Assembly (NCBI GenBank): GCA_947561395.2
Contig: OX387186.1
Location: forward strand, 45,403,220-45,467,219
Direction of reading: 5' to 3'
DNA: 64,000 bases
Source of the DNA: Buxus sempervirens
Taxonomy: Eukaryota > Streptophyta > Magnoliopsida > Buxales > Buxaceae
Shown: piece by piece, positions 12,206 to 24,177 of the stretch
Layout: each line of letters begins with the position of its first letter
Position numbering within the stretch: position 1 is the first letter of the stretch
Notes under the pieces: generated by a model
Told to the model about the DNA's origin: nothing
Database searches by the model: none
The model's input: the letters and a program-made list of their open reading frames with translations, nothing else
Position numbers and translations under genes: made by a program

Positions 12206-13362
12206 GGTGGCGTTTGGTGGGCATTGTAGAAGCTGGATTCTGATTATAAACCTAGATTCTATATTCTAGATAATATTTCCAAGATTTTAGAATCTAAAAA
12301 TCCTATTTAGATAAGCAAGATTATGAAGTCAGATTTGTAAACTAGAATCTAAAATCATGTTTGGTTGACATTGATTATTGAGATTAAATTTGAAGCTTTT
12401 GTAAAAAAAATTTGCATAAAAAATTATATAATATATATAGAAAAATAAATGTCTTATTTAAAGTCGTATATATTATTATATAATATGTATATTTTTACAT
12501 AATATATAAATTTATATATAATAATATTATATATAATATCATGTAATAATGTTATATTATGTGTATTATAATAATATTACTATAACATTATATAATACTA
12601 TTATAATATTATATAATATACATAACAATTATAATAATTGCACACTTCTATAATATTATATTATATTATAATATAAATCATATTATAATAATATAATTTA
12701 TGTTTATTATAACATAAATTTATGTTTATTATATTAGTATAATAAATTTATTACGATATGAAATTTTAAAATAGTATATATATTATAATATTATATTAAT
12801 ATAATTAAAATATTATAAATATAATATTATTAATAATATATTATATTATTATATTAATGGCAATAAATCAATATAATATGAATTATTAATATTACTATAT
12901 TACGTAGGATATATTAATATATTATTATATTTTAATATATTAAATATTATCATATATTATAATAATATATTAAATTTATTATAATATTATGATTATGAAA
13001 TGTGTTTATTATATTAATATAATATGAAATATTAATATTATGATATTAAATATAATATACTAACATATTAATATATTCTAATATTATAATATATTACATT
13101 ATAATACTTTTAACGTTATTATTTATTATAATATGTTTTATATAATCTGTTATACATAATCTCTAGAAACACAGATTTTGGAAATTTAAGCACCAATATC
13201 CATAATCTCTATAATCACCAAAAAAGTAGATACTGATTATGGGCTTGATTATGCAATTGGATAGTAGAATCCGACCTTAAAATCCCAACCAAACACGGCT
13301 TTTAGATTATGAAATCAGATTCAAGTATAATCCAGATTCTATAATGCCCACCAAACACCCCC
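12206..13362. mobile_element. PIF/Harbinger-like non-autonomous element
   Basis: Terminal inverted repeats, GGTGGCGTTTGGTGGGCATT on the left and GGGGGTGTTTGGTGGGCATT on the right (read inward), flanked on both sides by TTA (12203–12205 and 13363–13365). TTA duplications are the mark of PIF/Harbinger elements. The subterminal similarity continues about 150 bp inward; the middle (12400–13140) is almost pure A/T with no transposase frame. A relative in the opposite orientation lies at 57295–58494. Confidence 0.75.
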
Positions 13363-14175
13363 TTAGGCTTATATATTTAGTTAATTTAGTTTCTCATTTT
13401 TATTAATTGTCCATTTGTTATTATTATTCTTTACAAGTGGCTTGATCATGTGCTCGTGTCTGAGTAATGCTTATTTTCTTCTCCATTTAAATAAACCTTT
13501 ATTTTATTTAATTGTTTTTTTTGTTCAATTTGAATGTACCATGGCTTGATCATCTTGGATGTTAATTACTTCGTGAATGTTGTTTATCCATTGTATTTGT
13601 TGGTTTTAAGAAGGACGAGACAAACCTGGCCTCTTATGATCTTTCATTTTAAGTCTGGTTATTTGCTATACAATAATGAGGGTTTTATATGTAAACAGAA
13701 AACACAACGGAAATGGATAGTGGGGAGGACATGTCATCTAGATCACTTGATGGCATTGAAGACACCATCGATGAGGATGTTGATGGTTTGCAAGAATCAA
13801 TACAGACAGCATATTTACCAAAGATTGGGATGGTGTTTGATTCAGAAGACGACGCACATCAGTTTTATAATGAGTATGCAAGACGAACTGGTTTCGGAAT
13901 GAGAAAAGACTTACAACATAAGCATCAACGTACGGGGCATCGTCCTGGATAGGGTTTTTTGTTGCTCAAAGGAAGGTTATCGTCGGACAGATAAAAGGGA
14001 TATGACGGTTGCAAAACATCGTGCAGATACAAGGACTGGGTGTAAGGCAAGAATAAAAATTTTATTGGAAGCGAATGGAAAATATATAATTACACAGTTC
14101 GAGGAGAGGCATAATCATGAGTTGCTTTGCAAGCATGGTGCATATGTTACGATTGCATCGGAAAGTAACAGAGGC

Positions 14176-17100
14176 TGTAAAATCCCGAATTTTAATAACA
14201 TTAAAATTTAGGATTTTATGCTTTTAAAACTTATTTAATAAATGGAGAACTTTAGAAAAAAAAAGGAAATTAATTAGAGTTAATTTCAAAATGTTAAATA
14301 GGATAAATTATTAAAATGGGAAAATTTGGTTATTGGACTTCCATGGATTTGGATTTTGGCAATAGGGTGTTGGAACAAGTGAGGGTAATCTCGGAAATTC
14401 CCAAGCCTAAATTGTGAAGGTTTAAAATTAAGTTAAATAGGCATCAAATATTGGTTTAAATAAATCGATAATAGTGTGATTGAAATTTATTATAAATTGG
14501 AAGGTGCTAATGTAGGTTATCTGTGGAGTGGCAATTACCTAATCGCACACTCAAATGAGTTGAATAGGTAGGAATCTTGGTGGGCAAGCATTACACCAAA
14601 TCAAGTGTATATAAGGTAAGTAAATACCTAGCGTATTTAACTCGTAGGGTTTTCTTTTCGTTTGCGGATACCTTGAGTTGAAGGTTTGCGGCTGCGGCAT
14701 TTATTAGGGTTCTTCGAGAGAAAGGAGTCGGGGAAAGTTCTGTGGGAGAGTAGAGATGGGGAAGACTTACTGCCAGTAAGTTGTTGCTGATAAGAAGTTG
14801 GAAGGGTTTCCTCCTTTCAGAAAACCCCTGCGCGACCGGAGCAAGCTTACGGCCGAAGCGATTGGGGGATTTCTGGGTTGCTGTTGCCAAGGCTTGGAAG
14901 CATATAAGGTGAGTGGCATTGTTTTACAACCGAGGTTTCGGATTTATTCGTGTATTGGTTGAATGATTGCATGGTGTTGATTTGCATTGATTGAGGTTTT
15001 CTCGGTGTTCTGGGCAATAACAGTTACGGAGGGTTTTGTACAGTGAAATTGGGGATAACTGGGAAATCATGTAGATTAAATCCAAATTAGGTTTGGATGT
15101 ATCCTAGGAGTATTAGGAGGCTATATAAGTGGTTACAGACTGAAAAATTCCAGCCAGAGTTGGATTTCTGGGATTAACAGAGACCTGGGAATCGAAGTGG
15201 GCTACCGCCCACTTGGCGCCTACCTGGCACCCACCTAGGAGGTGAGCGCCAAGAAAAGAAGACCCGGCGCTGAGCTAGCGCCCACCTCGCGCTCAGCTCG
15301 CGCCTACCTCCATTTCGAGCGCCTTTCTCGCGCTCTTCTCACGCCCGTCTGGCGCCTGGCTCGCGCCCACTCGTCCACGAGTGAGCGCCAGCCTCATTTT
15401 AATGAAAGGAGCCACCGCCCACTTGGCGACTACCTGGCGCCCACTTCAGGAAGTGAGCGCCTAGTCCAATACACTTACCAAATTATAGAATTTGTTGAAA
15501 ATAGCCCCTTAATTACATGAAAGACATTTAAGTAAATGTCCTGTGTATTTATTGCTCCATTTACTTAAGTCTTTACATGTAAATAAGGTTTTACCCCCCA
15601 TTTGGAACCAATAAAAATACTTCCAAGGTCTAATTCCCAGCCAATAAAAAGTCAACTTTCCAGTTCATGCCTAAATCCCGGTTTTAATCAAAAAGCCCGG
15701 TTTGGGTTTAATATCCAGATGAGTCATTCAAGAGCCCAGAAAATTCTAGGAGATGTGTTTACCCATCAATAGACTACAACCAAAATTTGAGCCCGAAACT
15801 CCTTGTAGATTTGTCTAGAAAAATTATATACCAAAAGTCAACGTTTTTAACCAGACTTAGAATATTTTGAAGTCCGAAACTTTTTATCTCAGAATTGATT
15901 GCTTTTTGGTATGGTGACCTTATAGGGGATCCTAAGACTATTCCACTCATCTAAATTGTGCTTTGAGGTTTTCACAACATTCGTTCTGATTGATTTGGAT
16001 TGTGAAAGCGAAATTGAGAATCTAGATGTTTTGCTGATTTATGTTTAATCGAAGATTGGATACTGTAGTAGAATCTGTATAATGTGTTTACTTCTAAAAA
16101 GCCAGTTTTAAAACCATATTTGTTTTACTGAAATTTCATCTACACTATTATGCTAGTTCACCTTTGAATGCACGGTGCACTTCAGGAATTTATTGCATGA
16201 AAATGTTATTGTTCTGGTTGGAACACTTGTGAGGAATTATTGTTCTGGTTGGAACACTTGTGAAGAATTATTGTTCTGGTTGGAACAACTTGTGATGTGC
16301 ATACTGAATGCGGTGTTTTATCGGCTATTTATCGGTTTTGGTTTAGCTTGTCCTGGATCCAGAGTCTAAGCTTAGTAATGTGATGTATATGTTTTATTGG
16401 TGTAATGGCATGGCCATGGAGTGTTGCCACGACCGGTGTAGAGCAGCCAGAAACCCTGAGTAGGCCTGGTTGTCAGTGCCGATACCCGGAGTAGGCCGGC
16501 ATTGGATGACGATACCCTGAGTAGGCCGTCATTTCAGAGTGTCCGATACCCTGAGTAGGCCGGAACTGTGTACATGGAGGTGTGGATGTCGCTCTGGCAT
16601 GTCGATTAACCAATTCAAGCAACTACATGACATTGACCAATGTTGGTATTTGATTTGTTTGACGTGGTACGTTTTATTCGCTGGTCTATTGGTGCGGAGT
16701 GGCCCATGATAAACACTCTAGTATTTCAAAAACCTGAGTTGTTGAACTATGTTTTCTTCGATATGTTGCTACCTGGTTATACGTGACTTTACGGCTATAT
16801 GCATGATTGATATCGTCTTTACTGCGTGGTTTATACAATGGTTTTCCTCACGGATGTAAATTGGATCGTTGAAGTTTGGTCGGGTTATACGGGTTATCAT
16901 CGTTGTATATGGTTTGAAATCGTGGCATGTTTTAGAACTGAACAAAATGTATTTGTGCATGCATGTGCTGCTCACTGGGATATTCGTATCTCACCCCGTT
17001 GCTTTCGTTTTTGTTTTCAGATACTCTCGGAGAGCTCGATACTTGCGGGTAGTTACTTGGACATGTGAGTTTTATTTTAGTTTGGGAATATTTTAGCGCA

Positions 17101-17225
17101 CTCTGTCTTATAGCTATTATTGTATACATGTTTTTCCTTCACTCTGATATTGCGATCCTGTGTTTTAAATTAACCACCGGGGATGAGTTACGGTGTATTT
17201 CGTGACTCGGATCCGGGGCGTTACA
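14176..17225. mobile_element. Solo LTR, 3,050 bp, in the FAR1-type gene
   Basis: Starts TGTAAAATCC and ends GGGGCGTTACA (TGTAA…TTACA ends), with a perfect 5-bp target duplication GAGGC at 14171–14175 and 17226–17230. It holds no retroviral-type protein frame, primer site or polypurine tract, so it is a solo LTR. Size and repeated GAGTAGGCC motifs (about 16455–16560) resemble long Ty3/gypsy LTRs; the lineage is inferred. Confidence 0.88.
16208..16297. repeat. Three tandem copies of a 31-bp unit within the solo LTR
   Basis: The unit TTGTTCTGGTTGGAACACTT plus an 11-bp tail is repeated three times with few differences. Confidence 0.85.
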
Positions 17226-19124
17226 GAGGCCCAGGCAGCGGAAATTGATCTTGCAGATTCGACAAGGATACAGTCCAAAAGAACTGTCGAAATGATGAGA
17301 AGGGAAGTAGGTGGCGTTGAATGCCTAGGATTCATGCGGGTAGACTATCAAAATTATTTGCGGTCTAAACGTAGGGTGGCCATGCAACAGGGAGATGCAG
17401 GAGCCTTATTGGAAAACTTTCAAAGAAAACAATCAGAAGATGCATCCTTTTTCTATGCCATTCAGTTAGATGAAGACGATCTTATTAGTAACATATTTTG
17501 GGCTGATTTTGGGGTGATAGCAGATTATACTTACTTTGGTGACATGGTTTGTTTTGACACCACATATAGAACAAACAAGTATGGTAGACCATTCGGGTTA
17601 TTTGTTGGTGTTAATCATCACAGACAAACCAAAATCTTTGGCGCTGCCTATTATATGATGAAAGCGTTCAGACATTCAGTTGGTTATTTGAAAGCTTTGT
17701 AAGAGCTATGTCTAGTAAGAGGCCGAAGACAATTCTCACAAATCATGACCAAGCTATGACGAGTGCAATAGCTTCAGTGCTTCCGTATACATTCCATCGC
17801 TTCTGTGTTTGACACATGTTCCAAAACGCTGCAAAGCATCTTAGCGATGTGTTTAACCGTGAGAGATCGTTCGCAAAAGAGTTTAGTAGATGTGTTTAAG
17901 AGTATGAAGACGAGGATGAATTCATAAAAGCATGGAACACAATGATTAACAAATATGATTTATCCTCGAATAGATGGTTGAAAGCAAAGTTTGAGGAAAA
18001 GGAAAAATGGTCTCTAGCATATGGAAGGAACACGTTCTGTGCAAACATGAATACGACACAAAGGTCCGAGAGCATGAATGCTTCACTGAAAAGTCATCTA
18101 CAAAGGCAAAAGGATTTATTGCGATTCTTGGGGCGCTTCGATGAATTATTGGATGATAGGCGGTATGAGGAACTGAGGGCTGATTGTAAGATGATAAATA
18201 GTACTCCTGCGTTGCCGATTGAAGGAAATCAAATGTTGGAATGTGCACGAAACGTCTACACAGATGCAATCCTTGAATTAGTTCGCAAAGAAGTACTTGA
18301 TGGTGTCCTTAATTGTGAGATGTATGTTTGTGGGGAAGTTGGCATATTGGTTGAGTATAAAGTCACTAATGATGCCGAACGGAGAGTTCGTCAACATATT
18401 GTTTCATTCGATCACGAAACTACTTCAATCAATTGTAGCTGTAAGAAATTTGAATTCAGGGCATACTGTGCAGTCATGCATTTTATATTCTTCGTACTAA
18501 TAGGATCAAGAAGATACCTAATCAATATATCTTGAAAAGATGGACTAAAGATGCAAAGAGTGGTTTGGTTGCATATGAAGAAGGGACTGTTGCTGAGGAG
18601 GACTCCAAAATGGCAATTGGGAGGAGGTTTAGGGAATTGTGTCGCATGTTTGTCTAAGCTACAAGGAAGGCCTCACTGCATGAAGAGTCCTCTGCTTTTG
18701 CGAGTGATCTGGTTAAACAAATTGAATGTGAGGCGAATAGAATAGTAAAAGAAAAAAACAAAGCTAAAGATATAGATGATGCATCAAGAAAAGAGGGAAG
18801 TCAAAGTGAAGTTCGAAGGATGAATGTTTCACAAGCAAATTCTCAGCTAGATTGCACACTTCTAGATAGTGTTGGGGACAATAGTGTTAGGGACAATGAT
18901 TCTCCAGGTACCGGTGTTGACGATATAGAGATCCTTTCAAGGGCAAAAGGTATTAAAAAGAAGCTAAGGGGTGGTCGGGTTGGCTCAAGTGTTCGTAGGC
19001 GAAAAGGTGCGTTGGAACAATCTATCAAGCGTACACGGAAGAAAGCAAAACAAACGGTCAATGAGTCAGGAGAGGAAACCATGAACCAAACAGAGGTTGC
19101 AGCAACTTTCAGGGCGTTTGCCTC

Positions 19125-20407
19125 TGAAAAACACAGTTTAGACTCTAAATCACCTAGAGGGGGGTGAATAGGTGAAGCCGATTGCGGAATAAAAAATCAA
19201 TCAATTAAAAACAAGTTCTTAATTAATTGGCATGCACAAGTCTGAACAAATATCAATTCATCACACACAATTGCAAAATAAAGAAGAGACAACACAAGCA
19301 ATTTGGTGACGAAGGGAAAACTCTAAGAGAACTCTCAAAGAGAAAAACCCTCCGGGCTACGAGGTGCCACCTCTGGAAATCACTATAAGAAGAAGACTTA
19401 CAATAGTGGTTCAGACGACCCAACAATGACTCTGACTCACAATGTAAATATCTGAAGAACTCTTCAGATTTGCATCCTTGCAACGATTCAGAACTCTGAA
19501 TATCTCCTTAGTGATGTGCCGAACGAACTCGCTCAGCAACCGTAGGAACTCCCACGAGCAAACTCTTCAACCCGGAACTCCAAGGTAGAAAAGAAAAGAA
19601 GAAGACTGGTTTTGATGGCTCAAAGAAGAAGAGGAAAGAGGAAGAAGGTCTCTCTCTCTTGCACACGTTTTAGGGTTCTCAAAAACGTATTGGGTAACCT
19701 TCACAATAGGCTAGACACTCCTTAAATAGGTTAGGAGAAAGAAAGGAACGAAAAGGAAACAAATCAGAAAAGATCGGATTTCTAAAAAAGAAGTTTGTTA
19801 ACGAACGTTCGAACGCTCAGCGAACGCGGCTCGAACATTCGATAAAACAACTCACTTTTCTTCTTCTCGTTCAAACGACCAGCGAACGTTCAGCGAACGT
19901 TACTCTCTGTTTTCTCTGTGTAACACCAACGGTCGAACGTTCAACGAACATGAGGCGAACGCTGCTCTCTGGATTCTCTGTGGAACACCAACGGTCGAAC
20001 GTTCAACGAACGTGAGGCGAACGCTGCTCTCTGGATTCTCTGTGGAACACCAACGGTCGAACGTTCAGCGAACGTGAGGCGAACGCTGCTCTCTGGATTC
20101 TCTGTGGAACACCAACGGTCGAACGTTCAGCGAACGTGAGGCGAACGCTGCTCTCGGGTTTGTCTGTGGACATCAACGGTCGAACGTTCAGAGAACGAGA
20201 GGCGAACGCTGCTCTCTGGTTTCTCTGTGGACCCTCAACGGTCGAAAGACCGGCGAACGTTCATCGAACGTTTGATGAATCTTTACCAATATGACTCCGT
20301 TCAAGACCCCGTTTGAACCACACAACCTATAACCTATCCCAAATACATTGACAACATTAATACGACCTTTTTGACATGGAATTGAAGCCAATAACATAAA
20401 CCTTACA
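19125..20407. mobile_element. Second solo LTR, 1,283 bp, in the FAR1-type gene
   Basis: Starts TGAAAAACACAG, ends AAACCTTACA, with a perfect 5-bp target duplication GCCTC at 19120–19124 and 20408–20412. No internal coding domain. It contains CACCTAGAGGGGGGTGAATA near 19150 and a 62-bp minisatellite. Excision in silico joins RAFAS to NSQSTQSSCTP in frame. Unrelated in sequence to the first solo LTR. Confidence 0.85.
19915..20235. repeat. 62-bp minisatellite, about five copies
   Basis: Units share ACACCAACGGTCGAACGTTC followed by GCGAACGCTGCTCTCTGG. CGAACGTTCG-type palindromic motifs recur throughout and also upstream from 19800. Confidence 0.9.
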
Positions 20408-21627
20408 GCCTCTAATAGCCAATCTACTCAGAGTTCTTGCACTCCACTAACACCTTATATGAGGGATGCATTTATGATGCCTATTGCACCGTTGACTCCA
20501 CATACTCCAGCAGTGCAGGTATACTTGACTCCATTATTTTTGTTTTGCAAACAACCCCAATCTTGGTGTTTCTTATAAGGCAACTGAAAAAATATGCAGG
20601 CATATTTTGCTTCCAATCAAATGTCACAAGGTGGTGTTGTCGATCATAGGATTTTGGCCCAGGGTCTTCAAGGGAATTCTGGCTTCACTCAGATGCTGCA
20701 AGTAATAGTTCAAATTTCTTGACTCACAATCGATAATTTACAAAGTTGTAATAATAAAATTATCGTTTTTGCAGCCATTTGTGTTGCAGCATGGCAATCC
20801 ACCGAATGCAAGCACACAATGGGACAACCTACTGTATTAGTTGAATACTTCCAGTTGTGAATACTCTAACTTGCTCTTGCCGTTTCATTTTATTAAGTCA
20901 CTTGTTCACTTTTCAGGTAGCGGATTCCTTCAACTTGCCCTGCCACTAAAGCAATGATTCTTGCCCCATAGCTTTGCAGCTTGGATTTGTTTGAACCTGC
21001 TCCTATTGTTTTCTTTTGTCCTCCTCCTCGGTCCTAATTGTTAGCCCGATATGGGTTCATTATTAAACTTGAGTTAAGAAGTAAATGTAGCAATTAAAGG
21101 AGCATAGACGTGTGAGTTTGTGTGATACTTTGAGTTTTATCTTGTATAGATATTCATCTTAGTGGCTTGCTTCAATATATTCTTAATCAGTTAGACAACT
21201 GACAATTACATGTTATTTGAGTTTGTGTGATACTTTGCATGTGTCTGATGCTTTGTTTTATGCACTCATCCTCTACTTGTGGAATTATCCATCCGATTTC
21301 CTCTACGGCGACCCTCTCTAAGGCATTTTTATGGTGTCAATCACAAAACGTCGCGTCAATAAGACACGAGACCTTCGTTCGTGTTTACGTTGCTGAACCA
21401 ATACGAACCGTAAACCAATTTCCAAACAGAGTAAGCAAAATATTGCATGGTGAGAACAAAACAATTTTTGTAAGAAGCACGCTTAGTGTGCTAAATTTGC
21501 AAGAGTGCAAGCTAGTAATGGAGTACAACCTTAAATAAAAAATAAAAAATAACCGAGCGTTTGGCCACAAAATACAGCAAATCAAGGCCACGACAAAAAA
21601 AGTAAAATTTCTTCTCCCCTCCTTGCT

Positions 21628-22764
21628 TCAATCTGCCTCACTTTCTTCATTGTCATCATCCTCGTCTTCATCCCCGTCTTCGTCGTCTTGATACTCGTTA
21701 AGGTGCAGTTGAAGTTGCGACACTGCTCCCTGTAACTCTGAAAGCTGCCGGCTTTGCGTCTCTTGGGTAGATCAGATCAGTGCCAGTTCTGCACGCGATT
21801 GTTGCTGGACTTCATAAATCCTTGACAAATAATCCATAACGGCAGGTGGATCAAATGAAGGAGCAGCCGAAGATGAACCAGAATGGGAGGTTCCAGCCCC
21901 GGAAGATGATTCACGACGTGGACTACGAGCACCAGCCCAAGTAGCAGCATTAGTATGCGTAACACTTTGTGCTACGGTGGTAGGCCCAATAGGCGGTGGA
22001 AGCACTAGAGATGGCTCAATATCTGGGATTACTACGTCAAGTCCTTGCATGAGTCGGGTAATGAGGCAAGGAAATATAAGTTTTCGCTTCCGTTTGATGT
22101 TCATTACAATGTGTAGCATGGAACGAACCATTTGGGAAAGAAGGTCTATTGAATGACTTTGGAGTAATGCATAAAAGAAGTGAAGTCTCCCGAGTGGAAG
22201 GGTATGTAAATGACCCACTGGGCATATGTTGGTGCTCATAATCCGAAGAATAACCGATCGATGAGTTGGAAGATTATCAACCACTAGATGTGTTCCACGG
22301 AAAGGGGTAGTACTGTTGCACACAAAAGATGCCATATGAGTAGGTGAAGGGGTGTCGACTTCATGATAAGGATATCGAGGCTCAAGCACTTTGAGTATCC
22401 CTAATATCTGAGAGATGACATTAGGGGTGATCGAAATTGTTTGACCGCGAAAATACACTTTGAATTCAGGAGGTGTAAGGGACCAACCATACATGTTTGC
22501 ATAGAACTCCCGAACAAGGATGGCTTGGGGAGCAAGAAGATTTTTGAGCAAAGGTTGCCAACCCCTAGAAGTAAAAACCGAAGTAATATCGGGATCAAGC
22601 TCGGTAATTATTACCTCCCGCTCTAACAGGAGAGTCCGGTTGTGAAGTTGTTGACGAAACCTCATTTGCGCATGGCGGTCAAAAAATATTTCTGCATCTA
22701 CCTCACTAGGTTGTATGTTAGACGTAGACCCTCTGGTGGTTTTGCGTCTTTTACACCTCTGCAT
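21628..22764 (-). pseudogene. Transposase_32-like putative plant transposon protein, one in-frame stop
   Basis: About 379 codons from ATG 22764. The central part (LLEREVIITELD, SRGWQPLL, LVREFYANMYGW, VYFRGQTISITPNVI) matches the plant Transposase_32 family, whose biochemical role is unknown. A serine/proline-rich linker (SSSGAGTSHSGSSSAAPS), a glutamine-rich helical stretch and an acidic tail (DEDGDEDEDDDNEESEAD) follow. The frame is intact except for TGA at 21772–21774 after AELALI, beyond which it continues in the same frame for 47 codons to 21628. Upstream, to 23052, the frame stays open but does not look like protein. It lies downstream of the Ulp1-like gene on the same strand; a link between them is possible but unproven. 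Confidence 0.72.
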
Positions 22765-23249
22765 TAAGAGTATAGTATTAGATCTCGACGAAAAGATATG
22801 TTGAGAAGCACATATTCGATCAATAGGAACACAGAGAAAGGAAATATAACAAAAATAAAATAAATAAGATGAAATCAGTTCAAATATATATTTCTTTCTT
22901 ATTCCTTTGATTACAATCGTTATTTTTTGCCGACATCCAAAGTTACATTGTTGAGTACTGTGATTAGGTCTTTCCGTTTTACAAAATTTCAGAGAAAAAA
23001 CGACAAGAGTCGTCTTCTTCAACGTATAAACCATCATAAATGAAATCCTCAAAGCATGGAATAAATATTAAAATATATACCCCATGTACCTTGGACAAAC
23101 GCAAAAATGCCCTGGATCCAATCCCAAGCACAAATTTGAAAATGCCTGGCAAAACGACTGCGAATAGTGGAAGGGGTGGCGGTTTGAAGGTTGCAACTAG
23201 GAGAATAGAAGGGCGCGCGCACGTTTTTAGGGTTCGTGTTTTTTTTTTA

Positions 23250-23500
23250 AATTTACGACGTGATGCTCGAGCGGGAGGAAAATGCGTAGATCGCGTCACG
23301 TTCAGGTTGGCTAAGTTTTTTAGTTTAGCCTTGATGCTCGAGCAACCAAAAATCGTGTAGAACACGTTACTCTCGAGTTGTCTGAGTTTTTTTCAGTTTG
23401 CCTTGACGCTCGAGCGGCCCAAAATCGTGAAGAACGCGTCACTCTCGGGTTTTCTGAGTTTCTGCAAAGTATGCTTGACGCTCGAGCGAGTGCAAAACGC
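23250..23500. repeat. Four spaced copies of a GATGCTCGAGCG-type motif
   Basis: Copies of TTGA(C/T)GCTCGAGC(G/A) near 23260, 23330, 23403 and 23475, about 70 bp apart, each followed by related CCAAAATCGTG or GCGTCAC sequence. A diverged tandem array of about 70 bp. Confidence 0.6.
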
Positions 23501-23594
23501 TCCAAATTTTTTGAAAACCTTGCCAAATTTGGCACCTCCCGCTCCAAAATCGTCACACTTGTCTTTTTTTTTCCAATCTTTACGAATTTAAGGC

Positions 23595-23952
23595 CCAGGC
23601 ATAATTGGACTTGTAATTGTGCATGGTTGGATTTGTAACCAGGCATTGTTGGACTTGTAACCAGGCATGGTTGGACTTATAACTAAGCATGGTTGGACTT
23701 GTAACCAGACATGGTTGGACTTGTAAGTAGGCATGGTTGGACTTGTAATTAGGCATGGTAAGACTTATAACTAGGTATGGTTGGACTTGTAAGTAGGCAT
23801 GGTTGGACTTGTAACTAGGCATGGTAAGACTTATAACTAGGTATGGTTAGACTTGTAACCAGGCATGGTTGGACTTGTAAGTAGGCATGGTTGGACTTGT
23901 AACTAGGCATGGGCATGGTGGGACTTGTAATGGGGGCATTGTGGGACTTGTA
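23595..23952. repeat. 22-bp minisatellite, about 16 copies
   Basis: Consensus GGCATGGTTGGACTTGTAAC plus two variable bases. A higher-order pattern is visible, in which a GTAAGACTTATAACTAGGTAT variant recurs. It separates the Transposase_32-like pseudogene from the protease gene. Confidence 0.93.
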
Positions 23953-24177
23953 ACATGACAGTGCTTCATCCTGTTCTCCCTACAAAGGTGGTTTTGCTTC
24001 GTAATGATAATTTTGATTACCAGAAAATTATATAGCAAAAAAATGGGGATAGAATGAAAATTATATAACCTAAAATTATGTACAAATATTGCAATTTTAC
24101 AATTGTCTTCCTCTCACAGATAGAGACCAAAATTTACAACCATCTTCACTCGTTAGCAAAAGAAATTTACGAACAAT

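Larger units (their letters stand above)
13713..20840 (+). pseudogene. FAR1/FRS-type MULE transposase-related gene, multiply broken
   Basis: A diverged FAR1-family gene (proteins derived from Mutator-like transposases). A likely 5'-UTR intron ends just before the ATG at 13713. The FAR1 zinc-binding domain runs 13780–14170 (GMVFDSEDDAHQFYNEYA, FCCSKEGYRR), then TEAQAAEIDLAD (17222 on), the MULE core (FDTTYRTNKYGRPFGLFVGVN, about 17548–17615) and a SWIM finger (INCSCKKFEF, about 18430). The C-terminal exons are 20408–20518, 20600–20701 and 20775–20840, ending QWDNLLY. Defects: frameshifts near 13935, 14130, 17650, 18465 and 18650, and nonsense codons near 17812 and 17897. Two solo LTRs (14176–17225, 19125–20407) interrupt it. 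Removing each restores FAR1-like reading across the joint, so it was once a continuous gene. Confidence 0.9.

Noticed and set aside
14591-14890. 99-codon minus-strand frame
   Set aside because: It lies wholly within the solo LTR and shows no protein motif.
15242-15520. 92-codon plus-strand frame
   Set aside because: Generated by GCGCC(C/T)ACCT repeats inside the solo LTR; low complexity.
23595-23952. Regularly spaced short repeats considered as a CRISPR array
   Set aside because: Units are contiguous 22-bp tandem copies without unique spacers, in a eukaryotic genome.
23378-24038. Several frames on both strands with repeated peptide units (e.g. YKSNHAWLQVQ)
   Set aside because: They are translations of the 22-bp minisatellite, whose length not divisible by three keeps several frames open; no sign of a gene.
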